From: Labia minor
Lineage: Eukaryota > Arthropoda > Insecta > Dermaptera > Spongiphoridae
Assembly (NCBI GenBank): GCA_963082975.1
Contig: OY720344.1
Coordinates: 62,028,546-62,092,545 of the forward strand
Direction: 5' to 3'
Length of the DNA stretch: 64,000 bases
The notes below the pieces were generated by a model. The model ran no database searches. It was not told the DNA's origin and worked only from the letters and a program-made list of their open reading frames with translations. The position numbers and the translations under genes were made by a program. How positions within the stretch are numbered: the stretch's first letter is position 1; the number at the start of each line of letters is the position of its first letter. Below, piece by piece: positions 1 to 12,153 of this stretch.

Positions 1-825
1 GAAATACCATTAAAAACGGTTTCTTTAAATATATATAATCTTTCTATTAGGTGAAAAACGCCCTATTAAGTTCCTTTAACGTTTTTTTTATTATCATTCA
101 AGTGAGGGCGCAAAAAAAGAGCAATAGCCAACCTATAACTCATTCAACATGTTTTATTGGCTCTAAGCCATAATTCACCAATAACTTTCACGCCATTCTA
201 CTTAAAACTTGTCTAAGAGCTCCCACCATCTGTTACAATTATACAATCAATGAATTAATTACACTCTCTCTTCATTCATTTATAATTTATAAAGGATCTA
301 CAATTTTATTATATATTTTTATATAAGGAGAAAAAAATAAAAGTTTTAAGGTTATACATACGGTTTATCTAAAAAAATAAAAATTTACATATTGAAACAT
401 AAAATAGTAATAATAATATTTAAATTTGTATTTTTTTTTTATAATGAATCCATAAGTAAGTATTTATTTTATTTTTTATATTAAATTTTATATTCATGAA
501 ATTTAAAAATAAAAAAAAATGACACAAAAATTTTAATATTATAAAATGATATAAATATATATAAATTGTGGTTTTATTATTGAAATATTCATATGAATAT
601 AATTCTTCAATGATAGTAAATGAAAGGGTAGTAACTAATGTGAAATTTTCATATAATATGCATTATAAATCTCTTCCACCAGAACAAAGAAGTAATATTT
701 AATCAGTATAATGAATTTTTGACATGAATTATTCCCTCTTGGAAGACAATTTCGGGCTTGGTAAGCAAATGGTGTGCTGTATCATATTGCATTATTTATT
801 GGAAAATATGGCCTATTTTGCTCTA
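1..825. other. AT-rich noncoding stretch
   Basis: No open frame with recognisable protein similarity, no RNA gene and no clear repeat structure was seen. The sequence is dominated by A/T runs. Confidence 0.5.
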
Positions 826-873
826 CCATCACCTTATTCGCCGGATTTAGCACCTTGCGATTTCGTGATGTAG
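826..873 (+). pseudogene. mariner/Tc1 transposase scrap
   Basis: The frame starting at 826 reads PSPYSPDLAPCDFVM and then stops at 871. The YSPDLAP-D block is the signature around the second catalytic Asp of mariner-type DD34D transposases. Nothing recognisable of the rest of the transposase flanks it, so this is a short relic. The LTR-like block begins directly after it. Confidence 0.6.
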
Positions 874-1790
874 CCAGTACGGTCGACTTCAATAACACTT
901 TTAATCTCAGCTGCTGTGCTTTGTCGGCAAGCGGCTACTATAAAAACCAAGACACAACTACAACGAAGTTTGTGAAATGTATCAAAGTGCACAAACGGTC
1001 ACACTCTGCCAAAGACCGCTCATCTATGATTGGCAAATGCACTGCCAATCAACAACCAAGTATATTCAACTGCCAAATAGAGCGTTGCCAGACAAGTTAG
1101 TCTAAACCGGGCTTGGCGGCCCGCCTAGGAAGGATATATATTACAAGAAGTTTCCCACGGACATCCTTAGAGTTTATCTCTCCAAAAATTGCAAACCACC
1201 CGATTGTATACTTACCTCAGGTTCTTGGAGTGACTGCCTACCTAGTTAAGTTTGCCATCGACGCCCCTACTAAAATCTTTCATTTTTTTCATTTGTTACG
1301 CCTTTCTCTTCCCGTAGATTACCGCCCGGTAATCCACTAACCCATTAATTGTATATTGAATCTTCGGGAAACCGACTTAATTATAATTCCTTGCCCAACT
1401 GGACTCCTCGCTAGGCCAGTTGGATTACTTTCTCTGAAATTTACTTGTTACTTGGAAAAGTCAAGCTATTTCATTTCTTACCCTTCTCCTACCATCCCTT
1501 CTCCCACTGTGCCTATCTCTTTATTGCCCTTTTCTTTACAGATAACATCTGTTGGCGCCCATTTGGATTTTTTCCACCCACTCTTACCTCTATTCACTCC
1601 CTCTCCCCTCTCCTTTGGTACCGAACGACTCCCACCCTCTTTCCCGCGTTGTTGTTTAAAGAGGCGGGCGTCCGAAATCCATCCCCCTGCTTATCCACCA
1701 CACTTCCTTATATCCCCTCCTTACAAATTGGCGTCCCGAACGTGGGGCCCGATAAACCAAACATCCCCTTCCCTACAATATTAATTTTAT
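874..1790 (+). mobile_element. putative LTR and leader of a retroelement
   Basis: This block is clearly richer in GC than its surroundings. A TATA-like CTATAAAAACC lies near 937. Two primer-binding-site-like motifs follow: TTGGCGCCCATTTGG near 1552 and TTGGCGTCCCGAACGTGGGG near 1729. The second resembles a tRNA-Lys-type primer-binding site with a small insertion. The block could be a 5' LTR plus the start of the internal region of a Gypsy- or BEL-type element whose coding part is gone. The several short open frames here do not resemble known proteins. LTR boundaries and a second LTR were not found. Confidence 0.3.
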
Positions 1791-1799
1791 AGTATTACT

Positions 1800-2639
1800 T
1801 AAATAATTGTTTTATATAAAAGCTTAATTTATAAAAATTACATTTTTATTGATATCGCACAAAAAAAATTGTAACATTGTCTATTTTATTTATTTTTGTT
1901 ATTTTCATTAAAATTTTTATGATAAATAAAAATATCAGGAATCTATCTGATCTAAAAGTCTTAAGTGCTCAGAATATAAATCAATTTATTATCAAATTTT
2001 ATTTAAATTATAAAGTGAATATATATTAAAATTTATCTCTCTCACCCTCTTTCTCAATGGAATTTTTTTTTTTTTTACTTTTTAATAATATTATTTTCTT
2101 TTATCCCTCTTATATATATATCTATTCATTCATAAGATTGTTCAGATAATAAATAAATTTTATTGTCAAGTTGAATTGCATTTTTAGCATTTTTTCAAAT
2201 GAATAAAATAAAGTTTAGGAAGCTTAATTTCTTCTTCTTCTTCTTTTTCTTCTACTTCATCTTCTTATTCTTATTTCACGCATAGAAGATTCTTAATCTA
2301 ATTTCTTTGAATTTTTAAATACGGAAGTTAAAAGACAGACAGAGTGAAAAAATGCTTTGTTTAATCCTTCTCCCCTTTTTTCCATTCGGAAAGGTTTTTT
2401 TTTTGTTCAAGCCCATTGCACAGGTTCGATTATCGTGATTCATTAAAAATATAAAAACGTCCTTTTATGTTTGATTTAGTTACAGACATACAAAAATGAA
2501 AAAATCATAAGTTTTAAATTTAAGAGATGTTCATTATTTTTTTAACGACTTTCGATTGTCTAGTCAAATTCAATTTAAACGAATGGAATAAATCGCCCTA
2601 CATTACCATATGGTGTCATGAATTATGAAACATATATAG

Positions 2640-2689
<50 letters not shown>

Positions 2690-5636
2690 CTCACTTGAGA
2701 ATTGAAATAATTGACAATATATATGTATTTAATTAAATTTAAAAAAAATAATTAAGATTTATTATTAAATGTTTAATAAAATAAATTTTCATAACCGTAC
2801 TGGGAATTTTTGTGGTATTTTCTTAAGTCAAGGGTAATTTTCCTCCCTGATCATAACGATAAATTGAATTAATAATATAAATACAACCTTAAAAAAATCT
2901 TCATATAAATAACAAATATGATGATTTTGAAAAACAATCAAAAATAATTATTCATAATAATACAAACTTTCTATTATTTATTTCTCAATAAATTACAAGT
3001 TCATAAGTGTAATACTAATAATTAAATTTAATTTTCTAAATTTTTATTTATTTTATTAATTGTTTACATTACACGCTTAAAATGTTAGTTACCTTTTATT
3101 TTTTCTTTTAAAATTCCATTTTTTAATTAAGATATTTTATAGAATATAATAATTTATAACAAATTTAATACTCTACCTTAAATTTAGATATATCTATATA
3201 TATTTTGTTTTTTAAACATTACATAGAAATAGCATAATATCCAATTAATTAATTTACAAATAATTAATTAATTAATATTCATAAAAATATTTAATAATAA
3301 TTTTAAAAATATTTAAAAAAATAATTTCTTAAACACATCATACATTTTCTATTATTTTGATTTATTTTAAAAACACTTTAACATTATAAAAAAAATCAAG
3401 TATCATTTTCTTAGAGTCTAAAATATTTTTCTATAAATTGATTGTTCAAATTTCAAATATTTTGAAACAAGTCTGATTAATTACATGTATAAATATACAT
3501 TTATAGATAATGTCTGTGTGAGATAAAGAGAATAAGAGAGGAAGAGTGTGTTGTGTATTATTAAATTTTTCAGAAGAAACCCATCAAAACTTGATAAAAA
3601 TTTATAAAGTGACTACTTGAAAGAGCATAAAATAAAGGATAAAATTGAAATTGATGGTCTCATGCATATACAAACCAAACAAAAGTGCATTCCTAAAATT
3701 ATCTCATTCCCATTCATAATTAATATTAACATACGAAATCCATAAATATCTAATAAAAACAAGAATAAAATATATTAGCACTTTTTTAAGGTTGCTTTTA
3801 TTGAATATATTTTAGATGTTAGATTAGAATAGAAATTGTCATTTATCATATGAAATTTATTCAATTTAGTTTGTTAATAAAAAAAAAATTATTATATTAT
3901 CTATACAAATTTCTGATTTGATAATAAATTTGAATTATATTTAAACCAGCAGTGCCATTTTTTTCTAAAATAATTTCTTAATTTCTTAAATTGTTAAAAA
4001 ATATCAAAATGATATAATCATTTTATATTATTATTATATTTATTATATATTTTTTGTTATTTTATTTATTAATGTTTTCACTTAATTGAAATAATTAAAA
4101 AATAAAATATAATAAAGAATATAAATTTTACTTTTTATATTTTACAAAGTTATAAAAAATGGAATAATAATTGATTCTATTTGGATATATTAATTTTAAA
4201 AATGAATAATATTAAAAATGGTAATTTTGAAGATTGCATAGAAAATGAAAAGGATTCAGATTAAATAATTAAATATATAAATTAACATTAATAAAATAAT
4301 AATTATTTTTAATATTTATTAATAAATATTTGTTTAATGTGATTCTTTTTATTTTCTTTTATATATAAAAACAAAGTGATAGCTAAAATTATTTTGATTA
4401 TAAACTTGTCTCAATTATTTAAAATAATTTCCTTTTAAAAGAGCTTTGAATATTTTTACATTGGATTTAACAAAAAGTTTTTTTCTTGATATATTAAAGA
4501 GGTTGAATTTTATAATACTTGGTAGGCAATCAGTACATTACTCAAAGCTCTTTTAATTTATTTTTTTTATTTCTCTACGCTCAAATATACAATATAAAAT
4601 TACAAAAATAAATTGTTTACATAATAATTGACCTGAAAATTTAGTGATGGAAAAAGGTTGGATGAATAAGCGAAGGGCAAAAAAAAAGAGAAAAACTATA
4701 TTATTTATTCTCTTTAAATTATTATTAATATTAAAATATTTTATATTAAACAATTATTAATTCAATTCAACGAATAAAAATTTAAATATTTATTAAAATA
4801 TTTTTTTTTATTGAACTAATTCAAAAGATGATGTTTTGATTGGGAAATTATTTATCTCATTATAATTATTATACTTTAATTTTTAATTTGGTTAGTTGTG
4901 ATCTCTCGTTTTTAAGCTCAGCACTATACTACTGAACCACAATTGAATTAATTTAACTCAATTTGTTTTTTAAACTTTCATCCAATTCTTATCTTTTTCA
5001 AAATAACTGACAATCAGCTTATATTATTTATCAGTCGGACGTACATAACTAATCATCAAACTTTTCTTCTCGTACTCGTAATCTTTATAAATTTGTTTTT
5101 CAAACTTTGTTGACTGAGCATTGTGACCATAATTACTTATTATGTTTATACAATATATATGCAAAACTATTAAAACAAATCATAATAATTTTATTATGAA
5201 AGTAAAAAATAGAATAAATCAAAAAAGTATGATAATAATTCAATTTGAAAACAAAATTCATGTTTTAAGCGTGGCTGAGTGGTGTATTGAATGCTGAATT
5301 GAACTTGAACTTGAAGAATAATGGATCCTACCTAACTAAATTCACAAATAAAAATAACATTTTATCTACTTATATATCTTAAAACATGAAAAAATAAAAA
5401 TATATAAATTTAAATTTTATAATAAAATAATTTAATAATATAATTAAAGTATTATTAAAGTTTATCATTAAATATAAAAGTTATATATATATATATTTAT
5501 TTTTATTATTACTATTATTATTAATTATAATTCAAAAGGAAATACTTATTGTTTAAATTATTTAAATATTATCATTTTTTTAAAGTTTATTTTTTTAATT
5601 TGAAGGGTAGTGGGATTGGATGCAAGGAATGTGCTA
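1800..5636. other. AT-rich noncoding stretch
   Basis: Very AT-rich DNA with poly-A/T runs and a CTT-rich patch near 2230. No later exon of the minus-strand NtA-like gene could be recognised here. A tRNA-like A-box near 5268 is discussed under rejected items. Confidence 0.5.
2639..2688. repeat. (TA)n microsatellite
   Basis: Uninterrupted TA dinucleotides over about 50 bases. Confidence 0.95.
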
Positions 5637-5642
5637 ACTCAC

Positions 5643-5971
5643 CGGTCACGCAGGTTGCCTACACCGCCTGCACCAGATTCCAAATTCAATGCTTGTGCTA
5701 CAAGATCGGCACCTTTATAAACATTAATTAACCAAAAGTGCCCTTTATAACCGCCGGTGTTGTCATTGGGTGTTGGGAATTTTTCAATCGCTAAACCATG
5801 CAAGACAATTGGTGATCTTCTTGCACGTTCTTCAACGCTTGCCTCACGCCACCCATCCAATTGTTCTAGACAAGATGCTGAAGTGGTGGAGGATCGCGCC
5901 AGACCCACCACCATCACTAATAGAGCCAGTGACCACCACATGGCCCTTCTCACCCTTTTTATAAACCACAA
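5643..5971 (-). CDS. first coding exon of a secreted NtA (agrin N-terminal)-like protein
   Basis: Minus-strand exon of 109 codons plus 2 bases. It begins with a basic N-terminus and a hydrophobic core (residues about 11-24, WWSLALLVMVVGLA), a good signal peptide, followed by a Cys near residue 34. Downstream, EERARRSPIVLHGLAIEKF and INVYKGADLVAQ follow the order of agrin NtA / TIMP-like OB-fold domains: an early Cys, a charged EE.R..ADVV-type strand, then a W/Y-KG.D-L strand. The exon stops at a strong donor (CCG|GTGAGT read on the minus strand), leaving phase 2. A second Met at residue 11 could be the true start. The remaining exons are not recognisable to the left and may lie outside the window. 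In animals NtA domains bind laminin or other matrix partners; a matrix role here is inference. Confidence 0.55.
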
Positions 5972-6260
5972 ATTATAAATTTAGAGGGAGTGGGGAGTAG
6001 GAGGAATTTTTAATGCCCAAAAACAAGTGTACTCGTTACACGGATGATATCCAGACAAATACTGAGAACGAAGAGCGACGCCGCGAATGCAAACAGCGTT
6101 ATGGAAGGAATTCGCATGCGCAATATACCTCCCTCTTCTTTTTCAACCCCCTATCTAAACTACCCCTTAAACGCTAGCCCCTCATATAGTCTGAACAAGT
6201 GGCAAACATGTCAGGCCAATCCACACCCTCAACGATTAGACAATTCAACAAGCTAGTAGT
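5972..6260 (-). promoter_or_regulatory. probable 5' UTR/promoter region of the NtA-like gene
   Basis: This is the only CpG-containing stretch close upstream of the minus-strand exon. It has a GAGCGACGCCGCGAATGC segment near 6072 and a GCATGCGCA motif at 6114-6122 that matches the core of NRF-1/Ewg sites. No TATA box was identified. The transcription start is not known. Confidence 0.35.
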
Positions 6261-8833
6261 AAATGATAGAAACCACTCTCCACATGAATTCAACCATCCA
6301 CCACCTCAAAAAATAAAAAACAAAAAAAAATATTATTTTGATATATAAAAAGTATGATCAAATTACTTATAATTAATAATAATATATTGTAATATCTAAT
6401 ATTAATATGAGACTCAAAATATATAAGATTATATTATAGATGTAATGCATATTTTATTTATTGCTTTATAAAATTATTTAAAATTCAAATAAACATTAGA
6501 TTAGTTAAATAAGTAGATGAAGGTAATTAAAATTTACAAATTTATTTCTAGTCCTAATATCACAATACATATATCATTTTAATCAAATATAATTAATAAA
6601 ATTAACATAGATAAACTTAAATAATGTATCTTCTTAAATCACATTTCTTAAAATATTGTCGTATGAATTTAAATATTCAATTAATTATTATTGTATTATT
6701 TTTTTATTATTAAATGTTGTGAATGAAAATTGTACAGATAGGTTAATTTATTAATACTCTCATTCTTTTTTAACCATTCTACAGATCGTGGTAGGTGATT
6801 TGTTGTCCCATTAAACACAATCCCTCTTTCATATGGATGTTTGAGAGGTCATAAAAGACAAGTTAATAGTTTCCGAATTCCATCTCCCTTAGCCACTTGC
6901 AAGCATGGTACTTCTATGGTTCCTCGGGGGGGTTGTCTGTCAATGGCAGCTTAGTTGTCCCGGATGGCTACCTTTCTTAGAGTAGATCCTTCTGGGATTT
7001 TCCTTCCATTACAACGGACTCTTCCTTAGGGATAGATATTTTATTTTCAACTGAGAATACCAACAGACAGTCCACTTAATTGATTCCCAGTTCATTTACA
7101 CTTTTTTCTAAAACTAATTTTAAATATACATATCTTCTTTGGAAATATAATAATAATAATAATAATTATTAATAATAATTATTATTAATTATTATTATTA
7201 TTATTATTGTTCAAAAATTGTATAAAAAAATAATAAAATTTTTTTTTTGGTAAGTAATTATTATTATTTGAGCTTTGTCAGTAAATAATTATAATAAATT
7301 AATTACATCATAAGAAATTACGAAAAGTTCCTATTACTCGTAGGCCATATTGTTTACCAATAGGTAAGATTCGTCAAAAAAAACTCATGACATTTAAGAC
7401 TTTTGCCAAAAAGTATACCTAAATTAACTCTTATTGGGAAGAAAACATAATCCAATGCTCAAAATGTTGGACCTGGGTGCATGATTTGACTGCTGCCGTC
7501 TTCAAAACAACAAAGAATTATGTTTGCCTTGTTTGTTTGTAAATAATTGAATAAGTTAAGAAAAATACTTGTATTTCTTCAATTATATATTTTAGGAAAG
7601 ACATAGCACGTCTTTTTTCAACGAAATTAACGAAACCAAATTTGCATGTGATTGACTGTTAATTATCAGGATGATAAACACTATTCACATTTTCAGTCAC
7701 CTGCCTTGCGTTTTCGTATTTATCGAAGAAAATCTGTAAAATATAGCGTATTTTCTCTTTATTAGTGTCCATCTTGGATGCGCGCTCAATCAAAACTGTT
7801 ATAAAGCTTTTTTAGTACGAAATTTCATCGTACTAACATGATCTATAAGGACTCAATCGGACTTATAAATAAAGCCATATATAAAAATAATACATGACTA
7901 CTGCATATACACAGTACAATTTTGTATTCATGTAAAATGCAAAAGTAAAATTTCCCTCCAATGTCGTTTTATTGTCAAGTTCCTAATTCGTAATTTTTAA
8001 AGGTAAAAAAAACATCTTTCGTAACATAATTTTTTTCCATTGAATGTTTTTTCCAATTTTTAAAAATAAAGAAATATGAAAAATAAATTATGAAAAGTCA
8101 CCTAAATGTGAACGGCTGGAACTTTTTTCATGCCACCTAAATTATTGAATAATGTTTAAATAGCGAAAAATCATTTAAAATTAAAAACCTACTCTCACTC
8201 CCTGTTTAGTCTCTCTCTCTATCTTAATGTAGTCTCTTGTTGAAATGTTTGCTGTCGAATTAAGCCTGGTTGAGCCAAGTTTGTTGAAAGTGGTCTTCTC
8301 TCTCTCTCTCTCACACACACAACATTCCTACTCTCTCTATCCTATCCATACCTTCTATCCACACTATCACCATTCCCTTCAACGTTACTTAATATCTCTC
8401 CCTTAAAACCCAATCCCATTCAGTTGGTCAACGTAGAAAGTATTAAGAGAAGTTAAGCCACCAGAAAACATGACATATACTATATACTATACTCCTGCCT
8501 ACAGATACACACACTTAGACATATAAACAAACAAAAAAAAATAAATAAAATATAAAGTAGGTGTGCTTTATCTCGAATTATATTGCATATTCTATGTAAA
8601 ATTAAAAAATATACAAAAAAACATGCAAAAATATAGAGTTATTCCTCTCTCTAAAGAAAAATATATTTATACAAATTATATACAAGTTTAGTTTTCAAAC
8701 CAGGTTTTTATGTATTTTATTTATTCTAAATAATGTATTGTTTTTATAATTATAAATAAATTAAAACTAAAAAAGGGGAAATATACTTTTATTTTTATTA
8801 TTTATTTTTTAATAACTATAAGGTCTATTTAAA
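6261..8833. other. noncoding stretch with one GC-richer unidentified patch
   Basis: Mostly AT-rich. The patch at 6780-7060 is richer in GC but has stops in all frames and no recognised similarity; it may be a decayed repeat. CT- and CA-rich runs lie at 8205-8330. ATT/AAT repeats lie around 7145-7205. Confidence 0.45.
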
Positions 8834-8920
8834 TAAGTTGACCTGTGTCCAAGCACAGAACCGAACGACGGTTTGAAATAAATTAATTTCCAGCTTCAGA
8901 AACAATTTCAAATAATTTAA
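8834..8920 (-). mobile_element. diverged X-family (DINE-1-like) 3' end
   Basis: Read on the minus strand this ends with the X-family terminal region: CCGTCGTTCGG (the inverted motif), a hairpin and then AACTTA. The hairpin differs from other X copies but still pairs: on the plus strand CTGTG 8843-8847 pairs with CACAG 8854-8858. The rest of the X body is not present upstream. Confidence 0.65.
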
Positions 8921-9489
8921 CCCGTTTGGGGAGGTGATGTACTTGACCGCAATGGTTCATCAGGAGAAGAATGATATCTGCTAGGTAGCTATTAGCAGGA
9001 TGCCGATCACCTTAAGACAGGGAATGAAACTCTGGAGCTACCTGGCACTAGTAGACACGTACACGAACGTCGATGAGATGATATTGTAGCGGGAGTTGAG
9101 TGAGTGAGTCGCCGATAAAAGATGGTTTGAAGAGCCGATATTGGATAACGACTAACACTCCAAATTAGCCGGAGTTGAGGGTCAATTTGATGTTGAGCGA
9201 CGCGTTTATAGATGAAGGGGTCGCGTGGGACACTTTTATACTGGGTCAAAGTGACGTGGAAACGGCCTCAGAGACACACTACAACTGATTCGTTTTGGAT
9301 GAGAAGTTGATATTTAAAGGGTTAAAACAGTTGACGTTTGCGATAGTTTGGGCGTTTCTCAGGGTCTTAGGCATTAGTATTAGTGCTCATCTAAGCCTTT
9401 AAAATGATGATTCTAGTTTCTTGTGTGGGCGCTTATTTTATGTCGACTCCGCGCCTTGGCAAGTAGTCACAACATAGCCGGATGTATTA
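8921..9489 (-). other. unidentified GC-richer segment next to the X-like end
   Basis: About 570 bases of clearly higher GC content lie between the X-like 3' end and the Penelope fragment. The minus strand has a TATAAAAG box near 9232-9241 and an 80-residue open frame (9007-9249) with no recognised similarity. It could be Penelope 3' or terminal-repeat sequence, or cargo of the Helentron-like element. Confidence 0.35.
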
Positions 9490-10610
9490 TATTTATTTAT
9501 TTATTAGGTCAGCATTTAACAGGATATATATATATATATATGCCTGCACCCATTTGGCGCCATTTTCAAGAGATTATTTAGGTGGGATTATTTTTGGGAT
9601 TCTGGGTCTTAGTCTGTGTGACCAAGGGTTAATATCGGGATTTTGGGTTGATAGAATGGGTGGTTTTGTACTCACTGCGTTGCTGTAGAGCTCCAAAGAA
9701 TCCTGGGCAATCCTGAGACCGGCACACATCCGCACTGGACAACAGTCCGAGGCCAACTGAAGACTGACGCTTGGGATTCTACCTGAGCTTGCTAGCTGCG
9801 CATGCGCAGTGGGCTTTTGTGTACTCGGGTGGGCGGGGCTTAACTTAATGTCGGAATTTATATTGATTCTGGATATGAGGCGGGAATTCCAGCTGTTTGT
9901 GCGATCAACTTTGTTAGTGGCAAATTTTTTAGGAGTTTGTGAATTAATGCTTGGAGATGAGGTTGATTGGGTTTGAGTTTTGACGGGATGTTGGGAGTGT
10001 GATTTTAGAGCTAATTTCCAGGACGGAGGGAGATTCAGGGCGTCGTCCCTTGTGTTGAGGCAATTGGGACGTTTTTCAATTTCAATTGCTTCACTCAGGA
10101 GTCTGGGATATTTGAGTTGGATAGGAGCTAAGGTTTTGGTTTCGGAGAAATTGATGTTGTGACCGGTCTCGTTGTGGTGCTTGGTTAAAGCCGAGGCCGG
10201 ATCTAATCTCCTTAGAGACAGCTCATGCTCATAAATTCTATTTTGTATTCTCCTGTTCGTCTGTCCTATGTATGATCTCGGGCAGTCTGAGCAGGGAATC
10301 TCATAGACACCTAGGCTCTCATTGGGAACTATGTCTTTGGGAGTTCGGATTAGGTTAGAGAGTTTCATGTGGGTCTTAAAAATGGGTTTGATTTCATTTC
10401 TGGAAAGAATTCGCCCAATTTTGTCCGTGGTACCTTTTACGTATGGGAGTACTATTTTATGCTTTTGGTCTAAGGGATCTTTTTCTGTTGGGGGGACTGT
10501 TGATGATGGTTTTGGGGTGAGAATCGAGGATATCTGTTTTTATAAGTTTTGGAGAGTAGCCATTTTGAACCAGAGCACTATTCAGTGTCGTGATCTGACA
10601 ATAAGGAGTA
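9490..10610 (-). mobile_element. Penelope-like retroelement fragment (3' half)
   Basis: Minus-strand element. From 10610 downward, translated blocks typical of Penelope proteins appear: SALVQNGYSPKLI, then in another frame HKIVLPYVKGTTDKIGR, then the GIY-YIG domain. One frameshift separates the first two blocks. The reverse transcriptase core lies further upstream and is absent. The 3' side contains TCTTGAAAATGGCGCC, a motif common after Penelope ORFs. The 5' side is truncated near 10610. Confidence 0.75.
9574..10368 (-). CDS. GIY-YIG endonuclease domain of a Penelope-like element (partial ORF)
   Basis: An open frame of 264 codons from an internal Met; homology continues upstream of it, so this is not a true start. 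The domain reads GVYEIPCSDCPRSYIGQTNR, with the GVY and YIG halves and the CxxC pair between them that is typical of Penelope endonucleases. The downstream Arg/Tyr helix (NRRIQNRIYEH), the AIEIEK Glu region and the LNTRDDALNLPPSW block complete the nuclease. Such enzymes nick the target to prime reverse transcription. The last roughly 120 residues are low complexity. With no reverse transcriptase this copy cannot move by itself. Confidence 0.75.
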   Translation of the reverse strand: MKLSNLIRTPKDIVPNESLGVYEIPCSDCPRSYIGQTNRRIQNRIYEHELSLRRLDPASALTKHHNETGHNINFSETKTLAPIQLKYPRLLSEAIEIEKRPNCLNTRDDALNLPPSWKLALKSHSQHPVKTQTQSTSSPSINSQTPKKFATNKVDRTNSWNSRLISRININSDIKLSPAHPSTQKPTAHAQLASSGRIPSVSLQLASDCCPVRMCAGLRIAQDSLELYSNAVSTKPPILSTQNPDINPWSHRLRPRIPKIIPPK

Positions 10611-10619
10611 GTTAAGGAG

Positions 10620-12109
10620 TAGTTAAATCAATTTAAACACGATTATAAATAATAAACGTATAATTATAAGAAGTTAAAGAGAATATTATATAAATTCTCT
10701 ACATGAGAGTCACAAATAATATAATTATAATCCAGTTACAGGGATTAATTGAATAAATATAAAAGGATGTTCTCCCCAAACATATGGGATTACTTGAGAA
10801 CATTAATTATGGAGAAAAGGTTACAAAAGATCCATCCAACATAGAGGATCGCCTTTAAACACTAGGACACGCGTCTTTACATAAAGAACGCTAAGAAGAG
10901 AATAAATATAGAATCCTAAAATTGTCAACCGCACTGAGTGGGAATCCCTTAGATGTTGCCATTTAGTTGTGCAACACCTCTTGGGGTCACTTTGTCATAT
11001 TTATAATATTTAAAAATATACATTAGAATCTTTATTTAAGATGAATTTTTCTTTATTTTTTCAATAAAAATCAAATCCAAATAAAAAAATTATCTGGATC
11101 AAGATATTATTTAATTATTTATTTTATAATTTAACAAAATATTTATTATAATAATTTAAAATGAATTTGGAAAGTTATGTGTGTACTTCACAACATATGC
11201 TAATTAATTATATTTTTTATAATTGTTTTTTTTTTATTTCTCGAAGAGAATTTCATTAAAGAAAGTAATTAAGAACTAAAATTAGTAGTAGAGAAAGCTA
11301 AAGCTTAAGAACAAAACAAGGCAATGAATATATATTCTTCTCCACATTCACTTACCCATCCACCTCCACACCCTAACCTCTATTCCCTTTACCGCACTCT
11401 TCAAATCCCACTCACACATATCCTGAGTCTTAACCATTCCAAATAGAATTACCCGAGTTAAGGAGAATGGGAGAATTGGGATGAGGGGGTTTGTATTGAG
11501 CATTGCAATGACCCAAGATGTTGGTGTACATTCGAGAGAGCCGTAATTAGCTTACTTTAGGAACAACTAATTGATAAAGTTCTTTGGGTGAGAAGGAATT
11601 TACCACTTAGGAGGGGGGAATATGGACGAAGCTAGAGGATGAGGGGAGGTCTCTGCATATACACTGAAAACCACTTAACGCATCGAACTAAACTCCAATC
11701 CACCTTCCCTAATACAAATAAAATTTAAACCAAATACATTGACACAATCCTTTACTAAAATGAACTTTCAAATTAAAAAAAAAACAGAAAAATTAATTTT
11801 ATTTAATTATCATTGTTTATATTAGAGAGATTTATTATAAGTTTTTATTCCAGGCTGAATCTTCAAAGTCTGGTTTAAATATTATATAAATTTTCTAAAT
11901 GTGGTGAGAAATGTATATATATGATGCTTTCCAATAAACTTCTGACTAAGTTTTTATATAATATTATATCTTTATGATATATCTTACAAAAAGTTTAGAG
12001 TATAACAAATAATATAATAATAATAATTAATTTAATAATCATGGGTTTTATTTTAAGTTAGCTTTTTTCTACATTATATTTACATTTCGGGATAATTAAA
12101 GATTATGTT

Positions 12110-12153
<44 letters not shown>

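Noticed and set aside
1356-1792. overlapping plus frames of 142 and 115 codons as genes
   Set aside because: Both overlap in a pyrimidine-rich block, have Pro/Ser/Leu bias from composition and no recognised domain.
5268-5345. tRNA-like A box TGGCTGAGTGG, possible SINE
   Set aside because: No acceptable B box and no cloverleaf could be drawn; no second copy was identified with confidence.
8955-8970. CTGATGA-like core on the minus strand as a hammerhead ribozyme of Penelope
   Set aside because: The downstream conserved GAAA and the three stems could not be found.
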